Below are positions 1 to 6,598 of a stretch of 7,832 bases of DNA, piece by piece. Positions within the stretch are counted from its first letter, which is position 1; every line of letters starts with the position of its first letter. Source of the DNA: Bacteroidota bacterium (lineage in GTDB: Bacteria > Zhuqueibacterota > Zhuqueibacteria > Zhuqueibacterales > Geothermadaptataceae); NCBI GenBank assembly GCA_011375275.1, contig DRLW01000430.1, positions 1 to 7,832 of the forward strand, read 5' to 3'. A program made the translations under genes and the position numbers. The notes under the pieces were generated by a model. The model did not search any database. It worked only from the letters and a program-made list of their open reading frames with translations, and was not told the DNA's origin.

Positions 1-31
1 CAAGGTGAAATGCTAGTACTGATTTTGTTTA

Positions 32-75
32 CTCTTCTGCTCTCTTCGCGCTCTTCGCGCCTTGGCGGTGAAAAC
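32..75. repeat. CTCTTCGCG short-period intergenic repeat element
   Basis: CTCTTCGCG occurs twice back to back (42-50 and 51-59). It is preceded by a degenerate copy, CTCTTCTGC (32-40), and followed by CTTGGCGGTGAAAAC (61-75). An 8-bp inverted repeat, TTTTGTTT (23-30) and AAACAAAA (72-79), brackets the block. The ending CTTGGCGGTGAAAA resembles a degenerate short-repeat motif I recall from intergenic regions of many unrelated environmental bacteria; that link is from memory and not verified here. No coding frame crosses it convincingly. It lies beyond the 3' end of the arginase gene. Confidence 0.5.
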
Positions 76-98
76 AAAAGACATCTGCCCTGCCAGAT
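71..98 (-). terminator. Possible weak terminator after arginase
   Basis: Read on the minus strand, a short stem ATCTG/CAGAT (83-98, 5 bp with a 6-base loop) is followed after two bases by the T-rich stretch CTTTTGTTTT (71-80). It lies about 45 bases past the arginase stop codon. The stem is short and the T-run is interrupted, so this is only a candidate. Confidence 0.3.
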
Positions 99-113
99 AA
101 GAACCTGTTCGCG

Positions 114-137
114 GCTGCCCTGATATCCACGGGCAGC
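114..137 (-). other. Hairpin immediately after the arginase stop codon
   Basis: GCTGCCC (114-120) and GGGCAGC (131-137) form a perfect 7-bp GC-rich stem with a 10-base loop, five bases beyond the arginase stop codon. No T-run follows directly on the minus strand. It may stabilise the mRNA 3' end or act together with the weak terminator-like structure further down rather than terminate alone. Confidence 0.4.
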
Positions 138-142
138 TCATG

Positions 143-1048
143 TCAGAGTATTCTTTTGCCCAAAGCACTGAGCACGAGATCGACCACAATTTCTGCCGTC
201 TCGTTGCGGATATCGAGAACCGGATTTACTTCGACCACTTCCAGGGAACACAGCTTTCCGGAAGCAGCGATGAACTCAAGAACCGCGTGGGCTTCGCGAT
301 ATGTCAGGCCACCCCGCACCGGCGTGCCAACTCCCTGGGCAAACTGGGGATCGAGGGCGTCCATATCAAGGCTGACATGGATGGCATCGACATTTTTGAG
401 CGTGGTATTCAGCGCCTCATCCATAACTTTTGATATGCCCTGCCGGTCTATCGCTTCCATGGTGTACACAGAAATTCCCGACTCCCTGATCAGCGTGCGT
501 TCCTTTTCATCCAGCGACCGGGCACCGATGAGGACCGCATTTTCCGGCTGGATTTTCTGAAAATCGCCTCCGATCCCGGTAAGCTCCGGAGCACCTTTAC
601 CAAGACAGACAGCAAATGGCATCCCGTGGATATTTCCCGAGGGCGTAGTTTCCGCTGTGTTCATATCTCCATGGGCATCGATCCAGATCATCCCCAGAGA
701 CCGTTCCTGCTCGCGCAAAGCCGCAGACACACCGGCCACCGTGCCGATGGCGATAGAATGATCGCCACCCAGAACAAGGGGGAAACTCCCCTGGCCGACG
801 ATAGCGCGCACCGCATCGCTGAGCGCCTGCGTGGCCGCAGCAATTTCGGGCAGATATTTCAGCTTTGGATTGACGACGGTTCTGACTTCCGGGAGATGCA
901 CACTGATATCCCCGGCATCGACAACCTCGCAGCCGATCGCTTGTAAGCGTTCCCTGATGTTGGCGATGCGCAGAGCTGTTGGGCCCATATCCACACCACG
1001 ACGGCCGGCCCCGAGGTCCAGGGGTATGCCAACGATTTCTACTTTCAT
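143..1048 (-). CDS. rocF: Arginase (L-arginine amidinohydrolase)
   Basis: This 301-residue cytoplasmic enzyme of the ureohydrolase family hydrolyses L-arginine to L-ornithine and urea with a two-manganese centre. All expected metal-ligand motifs are visible: GGDHS (94-98, His97), DAHGD (124-128, Asp124, His126, Asp128) and SLDMDALDP (226-234, Asp228 and Asp230). The substrate-binding stretch SGNIHGMP (137-144, His141) and VEVNP with Glu273 are also present. GVDMGP near the N-terminus and SLDMDALDP favour arginase over agmatinase. The length matches the bacterial enzymes of about 300 residues. The start at 1048 gives the typical MKVEIVGIPLDLG N-terminus and has an AGGA ribosome-binding site six bases upstream. 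An in-frame ATG at 1138 would add 30 residues that do not look like the family. The gene is transcribed alone and diverges from the acetyltransferase. No other arginine or urea gene is visible nearby, so its role is probably arginine or nitrogen catabolism (inference). Confidence 0.95.
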   Translation of the reverse strand: MKVEIVGIPLDLGAGRRGVDMGPTALRIANIRERLQAIGCEVVDAGDISVHLPEVRTVVNPKLKYLPEIAAATQALSDAVRAIVGQGSFPLVLGGDHSIAIGTVAGVSAALREQERSLGMIWIDAHGDMNTAETTPSGNIHGMPFAVCLGKGAPELTGIGGDFQKIQPENAVLIGARSLDEKERTLIRESGISVYTMEAIDRQGISKVMDEALNTTLKNVDAIHVSLDMDALDPQFAQGVGTPVRGGLTYREAHAVLEFIAASGKLCSLEVVEVNPVLDIRNETAEIVVDLVLSALGKRIL

Positions 1049-1123
1049 GATCTGTCCTGAAATTGTGTTCGAAAATTGTGACACCTGTCGAAAAGAAAGA
1101 GGGTCTGCCCCTTGAAGCGAGGC

Positions 1124-1152
1124 AATGTAACCAGGCAACCCGAGTTTTGCAA
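1124..1152 (-). promoter_or_regulatory. Candidate promoter for arginase
   Basis: On the minus strand, TTGCAA (1147-1152) and TACATT (1124-1129) are separated by exactly 17 bases. Each matches four of six positions of the sigma-70-type consensus. Transcription would start near 1117, giving a leader of about 70 bases. If the host belongs to a lineage with a different promoter consensus, this match would mean little. Confidence 0.3.
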
Positions 1153-1193
1153 ATCAAAATTCCTGTCTTTAACGGCGTAATAGTGTCGAATTC

Positions 1194-1308
1194 ATGTTAC
1201 AATTTTCCACCACGCGGTTGAAATCCGCGCAGAGAGTACGGTGATCTCCGGCATCAAACGGGCATTTTTCCCGGGGAAAAGCGCTTTTTTTCAACGCTTC
1301 TGTAACAT
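1194..1308. other. Inverted-repeat-rich intergenic segment
   Basis: The 352 bases between the divergent arginase and acetyltransferase genes (1049-1400) hold no credible gene. Within them are a long-range inverted repeat, ATGTTACA (1194-1201) with TGTAACAT (1301-1308); a 5-bp hairpin CGCGG/CCGCG (1213-1229); a 6-bp stem TTTTCC/GGAAAA with a 3-base loop (1266-1280); and a run of seven T (1285-1291) shortly after it on the plus strand. AAAAGCGCTTTT (1277-1288) is also a perfect 12-bp palindrome and could pair instead with CGCTT at 1295-1299. The segment could be a structured leader or a terminator-like element read on the plus strand. An 8-bp long-range match can arise by chance in a region this size. 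Confidence 0.3.
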
Positions 1309-1310
1309 CC

Positions 1311-1320
1311 TGCCATGGCA
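1311..1320. promoter_or_regulatory. Palindrome, possible operator
   Basis: TGCCATGGCA is a perfect 10-bp palindrome. It lies just upstream of the candidate -35 element (1327) of the acetyltransferase promoter, where a regulator could bind. No second copy is seen nearby, so operator function is only a suggestion. Confidence 0.2.
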
Positions 1321-1326
1321 TGGAAC

Positions 1327-1355
1327 TTGATACTTCAGGGCCACAGGGCTATCTC
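1327..1355 (+). promoter_or_regulatory. Candidate promoter for the acetyltransferase gene
   Basis: TTGATA (1327-1332, five of six consensus positions) and TATCTC (1350-1355, three of six) are separated by 17 bases. Transcription from here would begin near 1362, about 40 bases before the chosen start codon at 1401. This would exclude an upstream in-frame ATG at 1320. Confidence 0.3.
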
Positions 1356-1400
1356 TCCAAAGCACAACACAACTCCCGAAACAACCGTACGAGGGATACT

Positions 1401-2075
1401 ATGAATACTTATCGTGTCATACATCGTGAGGATATCTGGAATAATCTACGCCGCACCAGCCGCTATGGACTGCCTGAGCTTCTGGAGCAGGAGTCTTTCG
1501 TCCCGCTGAGCACTCGCCTGCTTCAGGCTGCACGCTGGCTGGGTTCGAAGATCATTTCACTGGTTTACCGCTCGGAAACAGCCTACTTTTTTCAGACCGA
1601 CGGTTCGACTTTGCTGCCCCAGATACCCACGCATCCTGCGGTCTCGATCCGCTTTTACGACGGCTACGGCCGCGTACCGGAAGATATCGCCCATGCTGTG
1701 GAAATGCCTCCGGGCGAGGGTATCGCTGCGTTGTTCGTGCGCAACCGGCTGGCCGCGTATGTGCGCACTGCTTTCAAAGACACCTATTCACCGGTAACGC
1801 ACTCTTATGTCGGCCTTTCTGCCGGCAGTGTGTACCTCTATGGCTACCGTGTCTTCCCCGAGTTCAGCCATAAGGGCCTCTACGCCTATCTGCTGGCCTC
1901 GGCTGCCAAGCGGTTCCTGCGCAAAGGGTTCGGCCGGGTCTTCGTCGGCGCTGCGGCCGGGCATACGCGGGATAACAAGGAAATCAATCAGGCCGGATTC
2001 AGCAAGGTGCGCACCATCAAGGCCCATACCGTTTTCGGCATTCCGGTCAAACGCACCGTGTGGATCCAACTCTGA
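1401..2075 (+). CDS. GNAT-family N-acetyltransferase-like protein
   Basis: This predicted 224-residue soluble protein has a GNAT-like C-terminal half. The strongest evidence is the segment at 151-164 (VFPEFSHKGLYAYL). It has the form of GNAT motif A: a beta strand, then a turn with Ser-His-Lys-Gly, then the helix that binds the acetyl-CoA pyrophosphate. Downstream, a strand (180-185) and NKEINQAGF (192-200) match the usual asparagine and Gly-Phe end of the fold. The N-terminal 80 residues are helical or basic and not recognised; they could fix substrate specificity. The substrate is unknown. The start at 1401 has GAGGG five bases upstream. An in-frame ATG at 1320 would add 27 low-complexity polar residues and lacks a comparable ribosome-binding site. 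It is a single-gene unit ending at a strong terminator, divergent from arginase and convergent with the envelope operon. Confidence 0.75.
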   Translation: MNTYRVIHREDIWNNLRRTSRYGLPELLEQESFVPLSTRLLQAARWLGSKIISLVYRSETAYFFQTDGSTLLPQIPTHPAVSIRFYDGYGRVPEDIAHAVEMPPGEGIAALFVRNRLAAYVRTAFKDTYSPVTHSYVGLSAGSVYLYGYRVFPEFSHKGLYAYLLASAAKRFLRKGFGRVFVGAAAGHTRDNKEINQAGFSKVRTIKAHTVFGIPVKRTVWIQL

Positions 2076-2129
2076 GCGACATGAGTTCCGGTTTGCTTTT
2101 TTCCAATTGACTACTGCAAACCGTTTCAA

Positions 2130-2166
2130 CAGAAAAGGCTATCTCCGGATAGCCTTTTCTGTTTTT
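2130..2166 (+). terminator. Strong intrinsic terminator, possibly bidirectional
   Basis: A perfect 14-bp stem (2130-2143 with 2148-2161) closed by the tetraloop TCCG is followed by TTTTT (2162-2166) on the plus strand. It starts 55 bases after the acetyltransferase stop. The lower stem is A-rich on one side and T-rich on the other (AGAAAAGG/CCTTTTCT), so it may also stop transcripts arriving from the five-gene minus-strand operon, for which no other terminator is seen in 2167-2300. Confidence 0.9.
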
Positions 2167-2300
2167 ATACCGTGGTAAAAACGGATTGCTTTCCCCATCC
2201 ACAAAACACCATCCCGTGCACACCCATTCAGGATGACGGTACGGCCGTGCAGAGTAAAGTGGATAACCCCGGCTCGCGCCGCGGCTGAATTGCTAATGCC

Positions 2301-3539
2301 TCACATCAGCTCATCGAGCACTTCGCTGGTCAGGATGATCGTCGGCATGCTGACAGCGCGCCTGGCGGCGAAAAACTCTGTCACAGATTTGGAAATATTC
2401 CACGCCAGCGTCCAGCGATTCCAACTGGTGAGATATTCACCCTGAATACGCGTGGCGACGATTTTGGCCATGCCCTGAATGAACTCTTTGCGCGTCCGGC
2501 TGATCGGAAGCAGATCGAGGTCATCGACAGACATCGCCTGCATTTTTGCTTCGATAATCCCGGCGATGTGTTCCGTCGTCGGGATACCGCCTGTGGATAC
2601 AGCCCGGGGCCCGGGCGTCGCAGCACTGTCCGCCTCTGCTGTGGCCAGGGTTTCATCCCTGTTGACTTTGACGAGATTTTCCGGTGTTTCATAGAAAATC
2701 AGCCAGTCGGCGATCGGCTCAACCACGTAGGCGATGAACTGATTCGGGCGGACATAGATCGTCGCCAGGTTGACATAATCCAGACGCTGCTCTTTTTGCG
2801 AGCGGATGAAATACGTTCCGGCAGGCAGGCCGAGATAGATATCCGTCGGCCGGCTCGTCTGTAATGCGGTGCGAAAGCCGTCCCGCAGTTTCTGCTGCGC
2901 CAGTTTGTAGGTATAATAGGTCGTGTCCTTTGCCTGGCTCGAATACCGCACCAGCTCGATGGCATCGACATCGAGTTTCGATGTAACCTTGAAATTACGC
3001 AGCGAAAGATGCACCTGGCCGAAAGCAAAGAGGTCTTCGCCTTTTTCGTCGAGCAGGTCGATCAGCCGGGTGTAGGTTTTCATCCCGATACGCAGAGGCT
3101 CGGGCAGTGGCTTGAAAATCACCGGAATATTCTCGCTGTTCTCATAGAGCTGCAGTGCGTCATAATAATCATAGCAGGCGCGCTCGAAATAAGTGACATC
3201 GAGAGGCGCCTTTTCCAGATACGTGAGAGCGCGCAGGATGAGTGCCCGCGCCGTGATATCCTGCGCCTGATCGATGCCCTCCCCGCCGAGCAGGCTCATC
3301 GTTTCGTACGCTTCGTTGAGACGTTTGACGTACACACCGAGAACATCCTCGAACGCCAGCAGCTCATGAGCGCTCTGCTTTTCCTCATAATACAACCACT
3401 GATATTCGCGATATATCTTCGTGACATTGTATTCGAAGCTATCCATTTCGTTGAGGATAACCTGATCGCCGTCCTGAGCTATCACACAGGTGGCTGGCAC
3501 CAAAGTCAGCAGAAAAAGGTAGATTCGTAATCTCATCAT
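2301..3539 (-). CDS. Secreted protein with helical module and beta-rich domain (long paralogue)
   Basis: This 412-residue exported protein is of unknown function. A signal peptide (1-21) ends in CVIA before Gln22. Residues 22-175 are mainly helical. Residues 95-173 align by hand with residues 108-181 of the preceding gene, with 36 identities over 74 aligned positions (about 49%), including IPVI and YTRL. Residues 180-275 appear beta-rich, with a YLGLPAGTYFIRS turn (235-247) reminiscent of PEGA or similar surface beta-sandwich domains (weak resemblance). A linker rich in Ala, Thr and Pro (297-321) leads to an unrecognised C-terminal region (322-412) that looks helical. The start at 3539 overlaps the upstream stop codon as ATGA, which indicates translational coupling, with AGG four bases upstream. 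The next ATG, at 3536, differs by one residue. It is the last gene of the operon. Confidence 0.8.
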   Translation of the reverse strand: MMRLRIYLFLLTLVPATCVIAQDGDQVILNEMDSFEYNVTKIYREYQWLYYEEKQSAHELLAFEDVLGVYVKRLNEAYETMSLLGGEGIDQAQDITARALILRALTYLEKAPLDVTYFERACYDYYDALQLYENSENIPVIFKPLPEPLRIGMKTYTRLIDLLDEKGEDLFAFGQVHLSLRNFKVTSKLDVDAIELVRYSSQAKDTTYYTYKLAQQKLRDGFRTALQTSRPTDIYLGLPAGTYFIRSQKEQRLDYVNLATIYVRPNQFIAYVVEPIADWLIFYETPENLVKVNRDETLATAEADSAATPGPRAVSTGGIPTTEHIAGIIEAKMQAMSVDDLDLLPISRTRKEFIQGMAKIVATRIQGEYLTSWNRWTLAWNISKSVTEFFAARRAVSMPTIILTSEVLDELM

Positions 3540-4120
3540 GGCACCTGTCTTGTTTTCTCGGAAGAGCGCATGCACCGCAGCAGCACCAGGTTCTCATCTT
3601 TGTCGTCGATCAGATCAGCCAGCCGGGTATAAACTTTGCCATCCGCCCAGACTTCGTAGGGCAGGGTCTGGTTGATGACCGGTATTTTGCTGTCCCGCGA
3701 GAGAATGAGCGCGCGCCGGTAATCCTTGCAGGCCTGCTCGAGATTAGCCCCGCTCTCGACATAGGCCAGGGCACGAAAAATCAACGACCGCGCCACGATG
3801 TTGCGGTAGTTCTGCAGCGTGAACTCCTTGATCCTCTCCAGGGTGCTGTACATCTCCAGCACCCTGTCGGTATAACCGGAGAGCACACGGTGAAAGGCCT
3901 CGCGCTCAACTATGGCCTGAGGGGTTGCCTCCAGCGCCTGAATTTCCTGATAAACGTCGAGAACTTTGATTTCGTATTTGACCATCAACTTCTCCAGGTC
4001 AGACTCGATACGCTGTGCGCTCGCCCGGCCGGTAACCCCGAACAGCATCAGCAACAACAGCAGACTCTGAGCAGCAGCCCGGTATGATGATCTTTTTGTA
4101 TCGTTAAATGATCGGTTCAT
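3536..4120 (-). CDS. Secreted helical protein (short paralogue)
   Basis: This 194-residue exported protein is of unknown function. It has a long n-region, then LLLLLML (20-26) and a cleavage site after RASA (32-35), leaving Gln36 at the mature N-terminus. The mature part is predicted to be almost entirely alpha-helical and rich in charged residues. Residues 108-181 match the next gene closely, but the protein stops soon afterwards and lacks the beta-rich and C-terminal regions of that paralogue. Its last 13 residues are polar and not conserved. The start lies five bases after the upstream stop codon and has no clear Shine-Dalgarno sequence, so translation probably depends on coupling. The stop overlaps the next start by four bases. 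The short form could be a genuine single-domain partner or a shortened duplicate; the intact frame, signal peptide and exact junction argue against a decaying pseudogene. Confidence 0.75.
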   Translation of the reverse strand: MNRSFNDTKRSSYRAAAQSLLLLLMLFGVTGRASAQRIESDLEKLMVKYEIKVLDVYQEIQALEATPQAIVEREAFHRVLSGYTDRVLEMYSTLERIKEFTLQNYRNIVARSLIFRALAYVESGANLEQACKDYRRALILSRDSKIPVINQTLPYEVWADGKVYTRLADLIDDKDENLVLLRCMRSSEKTRQVP

Positions 4121-4125
4121 GGGAT

Positions 4126-5574
4126 CTATTTTCTGGTTGTATCAAACGATGACGCTGAGGACTCGGCAACGAGGCACTTCCTGATCGGGCGCAGCCAGTG
4201 CAGAACGGTCTGCAGCCCGAACCGGCGGGCGATCTGCTGATAGACATCGACAAAAACGATGAGATTCGCGGCTTTGTCCTGACCGATGCCGGAACAAATC
4301 CGGCTCTGGCTCACGCGGTTCATCTTCAGGGCCGCCTTCCAGGCTTTGTCGATCATATCGACGGCAAACTCCTCGTCACCGGTCTCATACCCGACATCCG
4401 CCAGACGCAGATACAGCTCTTCATAGCCTTCCCAAACGAATTTCTGCTTCCAGCCGCCGCTGCGATCCGGGATGAGCAGCTCCTCGCCGACACGGCGCGC
4501 TTTGTAGTAGGCATTCAGCCGGTCTGTGGAATCAGCCAGGCTGAAATAATAGTCCACCAGCCGGAAAATCGAGTTGCCATACACCTTCTTGATCTCGTTT
4601 TCCAGCTTGATCGTGACATTCGGCCGGCGTTCGACCAGCAGGCGGTATGCCTGTGCTGCTTTTTCGCGGGCATAGAGCAGCTCTGTTTCGGCCTGGCGAT
4701 CGTCACCGTTTTTTTCCATGAACAGGGCGACCTTGGTCAGCTCCTTGAGCATCTCCACCTGGCGTTCTATGCTCTTGGCGTAACGCAGGGCCAGCTCGAT
4801 GTTGGTGCGGGTTTCGCGATAGGTATAATCATCCGGCCGCTCGATGAACTGCTCCTCAGCAGCAAAACCGCGCGCGCGCCACTCGTTGCCGCGCAAGTTG
4901 AAGTTATCTTCGGTGGCGCGTTTGCGGTACACATCGAAAAAGAGCTTGTCATCTGGTGACAGGCTGCTCTGCTCAGCGAGATCGCAGGCGAGGCGGACCA
5001 TGAAGCTGGTGAAGCGGCCGGTCGTGTAGGCGCTGTCCGCCGGCGTTATGGTCAGCTCTACTGCCTGCTTGATGAAAATTTTCAGATTGTTGCGCAACTC
5101 ATCGTCAAGCTGCCATTCGTTATCCGCATACATGCCGAGTATGCCATCCCAGGCGGCAACAAGGCCGTCCAGATAGGCGCCCTCCTGCAGCTTGATCGCG
5201 CGCAGCGTCTGCATGTAGCCAAAATTAAAAGCCACGTTCGGATCACCATACAGCTCATAGCTTTTCTGCAGCGAATTGATCGCTTCGGTGAGCAAGTCCA
5301 GCTCCTCGCTCTCACCGTACAGTTTGAACTCAGACAATCCCTTGTACAGATAAACGGTTTTCATCACATTGGTATAGCGACATTCGGCTTCGGCATAGCT
5401 CTGTTCACACTGGCGAATGATCTGCGTGCACAGGTCCACCGTCTGCTGGTGATCCTGTTCTTCATAAGCGGTCTTCACCTGCGAAAACAGCTCACCAACA
5501 CTCTGGGCGCGCAGGCCGGAAACCGCGAACAACGCGATCCCCGCCAGCCCGGTAATGATCCACTTCCTTGGCAT
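4126..5574 (-). CDS. Secreted TPR-like helical-repeat protein
   Basis: This 482-residue exported protein is probably periplasmic. The signal peptide (1-23) ends in LRA before Gln24. The remainder is helical and contains TPR-like helix pairs: residues 28-54 (AYEEQDHQQTVDLC pattern), 281-310 (EKNGDDRQAE pattern) and, best, 387-416 (YLRLADVGYETGDEEFAV pattern). Such repeats normally act as protein-binding scaffolds. Residues 335-393 also share a collinear pattern with the two downstream proteins (IFR, IP, VW, Y-x-RLAD), suggesting distant common origin. No catalytic motif is seen. The ATG at 5574 is chosen because it gives a standard signal peptide, lies seven bases after the preceding stop, and has GTGAG ten bases upstream. 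A GTG at 5589, overlapping the upstream gene by eight bases, would add five residues and is the alternative. The next gene follows after five bases. Confidence 0.8.
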   Translation of the reverse strand: MPRKWIITGLAGIALFAVSGLRAQSVGELFSQVKTAYEEQDHQQTVDLCTQIIRQCEQSYAEAECRYTNVMKTVYLYKGLSEFKLYGESEELDLLTEAINSLQKSYELYGDPNVAFNFGYMQTLRAIKLQEGAYLDGLVAAWDGILGMYADNEWQLDDELRNNLKIFIKQAVELTITPADSAYTTGRFTSFMVRLACDLAEQSSLSPDDKLFFDVYRKRATEDNFNLRGNEWRARGFAAEEQFIERPDDYTYRETRTNIELALRYAKSIERQVEMLKELTKVALFMEKNGDDRQAETELLYAREKAAQAYRLLVERRPNVTIKLENEIKKVYGNSIFRLVDYYFSLADSTDRLNAYYKARRVGEELLIPDRSGGWKQKFVWEGYEELYLRLADVGYETGDEEFAVDMIDKAWKAALKMNRVSQSRICSGIGQDKAANLIVFVDVYQQIARRFGLQTVLHWLRPIRKCLVAESSASSFDTTRK

Positions 5575-5581
5575 GCGATAA

Positions 5582-6559
5582 TTACTCACTTTTATTAATA
5601 TTCAACTGAATCATGGCGCTTACCGCCTGTTTCAACTCCATCAGCCTGACTCGCTTGCTCTTCCCCTGGACATAAATTTTGGTATTGCCTCTGCGCCACA
5701 CGATGCGGTGGCCGGTGCCGTCTGCGTAGGCGAAATATGCTACGATACTGCGGCCACGGCGCTGTAACTGAGCAGGGAAGCTGCCATAGCGTCCCTTATC
5801 CCAGCGGTCGAACTCAGCGTTGATGCGGTTCCAGAGCTGATACTCTTCAGAACCTGCGCTGATGTCTGTCGAGGCCAGAACCACGGACACGTTGGCATCG
5901 ATCACACCGGCGGAGACATCCTTTTTCGCTTTTTGCGACGTTTTCTTCTCAGGTTCTTCCGGCATAGCGAGCTTCAGGGCCGGCTCTTCCAGGGCCGGTG
6001 CCGATGCCGTACGCACTGCTGCTGCGTCCACTTCCAGCGAAATGCCGGCAGGACCGCCTTCTGCCACAACCGACCCGGCATCGAGACTCAGACTGGGGCC
6101 ACCGTCAAACGCATCGAGGCGCGAGCTTCTGCCCACAGGCGCGTCGATACTGCCGAGGGCGGAGGCATCAGCCAGCAGGGCCTGGCTGCGGGCAGACAGG
6201 GAAAAATCAACTTTATGGTCATCAAACCTGCGTCGAGGATTGCGCTTCGGCTTCGCCGGCCTGGTGACCTTTTTCGGCTGGATATCCTTTTTTTTCTGAA
6301 TTGTCACCGGCGGCACCACCTGCATGGTTTTCGGTGGCGGAGGGGGTGGTGGTTTCTTGAGCAGAACCACTTCCAGATTGAGTGCCTGCAGCACATCATC
6401 GCCTGCAGTGCCCGCCAGCCTCTGCATAATCGGAACATGGCGGGCGACCATCATTGCTGATAAAACCAGCACCAGGGAAATAACCATCCCCTTGTGCAGC
6501 AGCAGCTTTTCGAGCTGCCGCCGCTGTGCGCTCATGCCCAGTCTGTCCTGTTTTTCCAT
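5582..6559 (-). CDS. TonB-like inner-membrane protein with atypical C-terminal domain
   Basis: This 325-residue protein has TonB-type topology. It has a basic cytoplasmic N-terminus (1-23), one transmembrane helix (about 24-40), then a periplasmic stretch beginning with seven consecutive prolines (70-76), a Lys/Arg/Pro-rich segment (89-111) and a long low-complexity Ala/Ser/Asp/Glu linker (about 120-235). The C-terminal domain (236-320) is predicted as helix (239-256), beta strands (270-297) and a final helix (305-318). It lacks the recognisable signature of canonical TonB C-terminal domains. TonB proteins transmit energy from ExbB-ExbD to outer-membrane receptors, but neither partner is present here, so energy coupling is inference; a passive tether between membranes is an alternative. 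The start at 6559 has GAGG seven bases upstream. The gene follows the lipoprotein gene after 39 bases. Its stop lies seven bases before the ATG of the TPR-like gene. Confidence 0.75.
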   Translation of the reverse strand: MEKQDRLGMSAQRRQLEKLLLHKGMVISLVLVLSAMMVARHVPIMQRLAGTAGDDVLQALNLEVVLLKKPPPPPPPKTMQVVPPVTIQKKKDIQPKKVTRPAKPKRNPRRRFDDHKVDFSLSARSQALLADASALGSIDAPVGRSSRLDAFDGGPSLSLDAGSVVAEGGPAGISLEVDAAAVRTASAPALEEPALKLAMPEEPEKKTSQKAKKDVSAGVIDANVSVVLASTDISAGSEEYQLWNRINAEFDRWDKGRYGSFPAQLQRRGRSIVAYFAYADGTGHRIVWRRGNTKIYVQGKSKRVRLMELKQAVSAMIQLNINKSE

Positions 6560-6598
6560 GAAGCGTCCTCACCAATGGACCGTGCTGCGGCCGGTCGA

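Noticed and set aside
597..1157. Minus-strand open frame of 186 codons in another frame of the arginase region
   Set aside because: It overlaps arginase, whose catalytic motifs are all intact in the chosen frame, and it encodes an Arg/Gly/Cys-rich product typical of a shadow frame.
3009..3530. Open frame of 173 codons on the plus strand
   Set aside because: It is antisense to the long paralogue, whose frame is supported by homology to the adjacent gene. The antisense product is composition-driven.
3470..3539. Possible lipobox (PATC) in the signal peptide of the long paralogue
   Set aside because: Thr at -1 and Pro at -3 do not fit a lipobox, and the CVIA-Gln site a few residues later fits ordinary signal peptidase I cleavage, as in the sister proteins.
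4198..4959. Long open frame of 253 codons on the plus strand
   Set aside because: It lies entirely opposite the TPR-like gene and its protein has no recognisable domain. It has no ribosome-binding site or operon context, and the minus-strand frame has a signal peptide and neighbours in tight register.
5862..6460. Overlapping plus-strand open frames of 145 and 175 codons
   Set aside because: They are the complement of the low-complexity linker and proline run of the TonB-like gene. Glycine runs and Ala/Ser/Arg-rich stretches mirror its biased composition.
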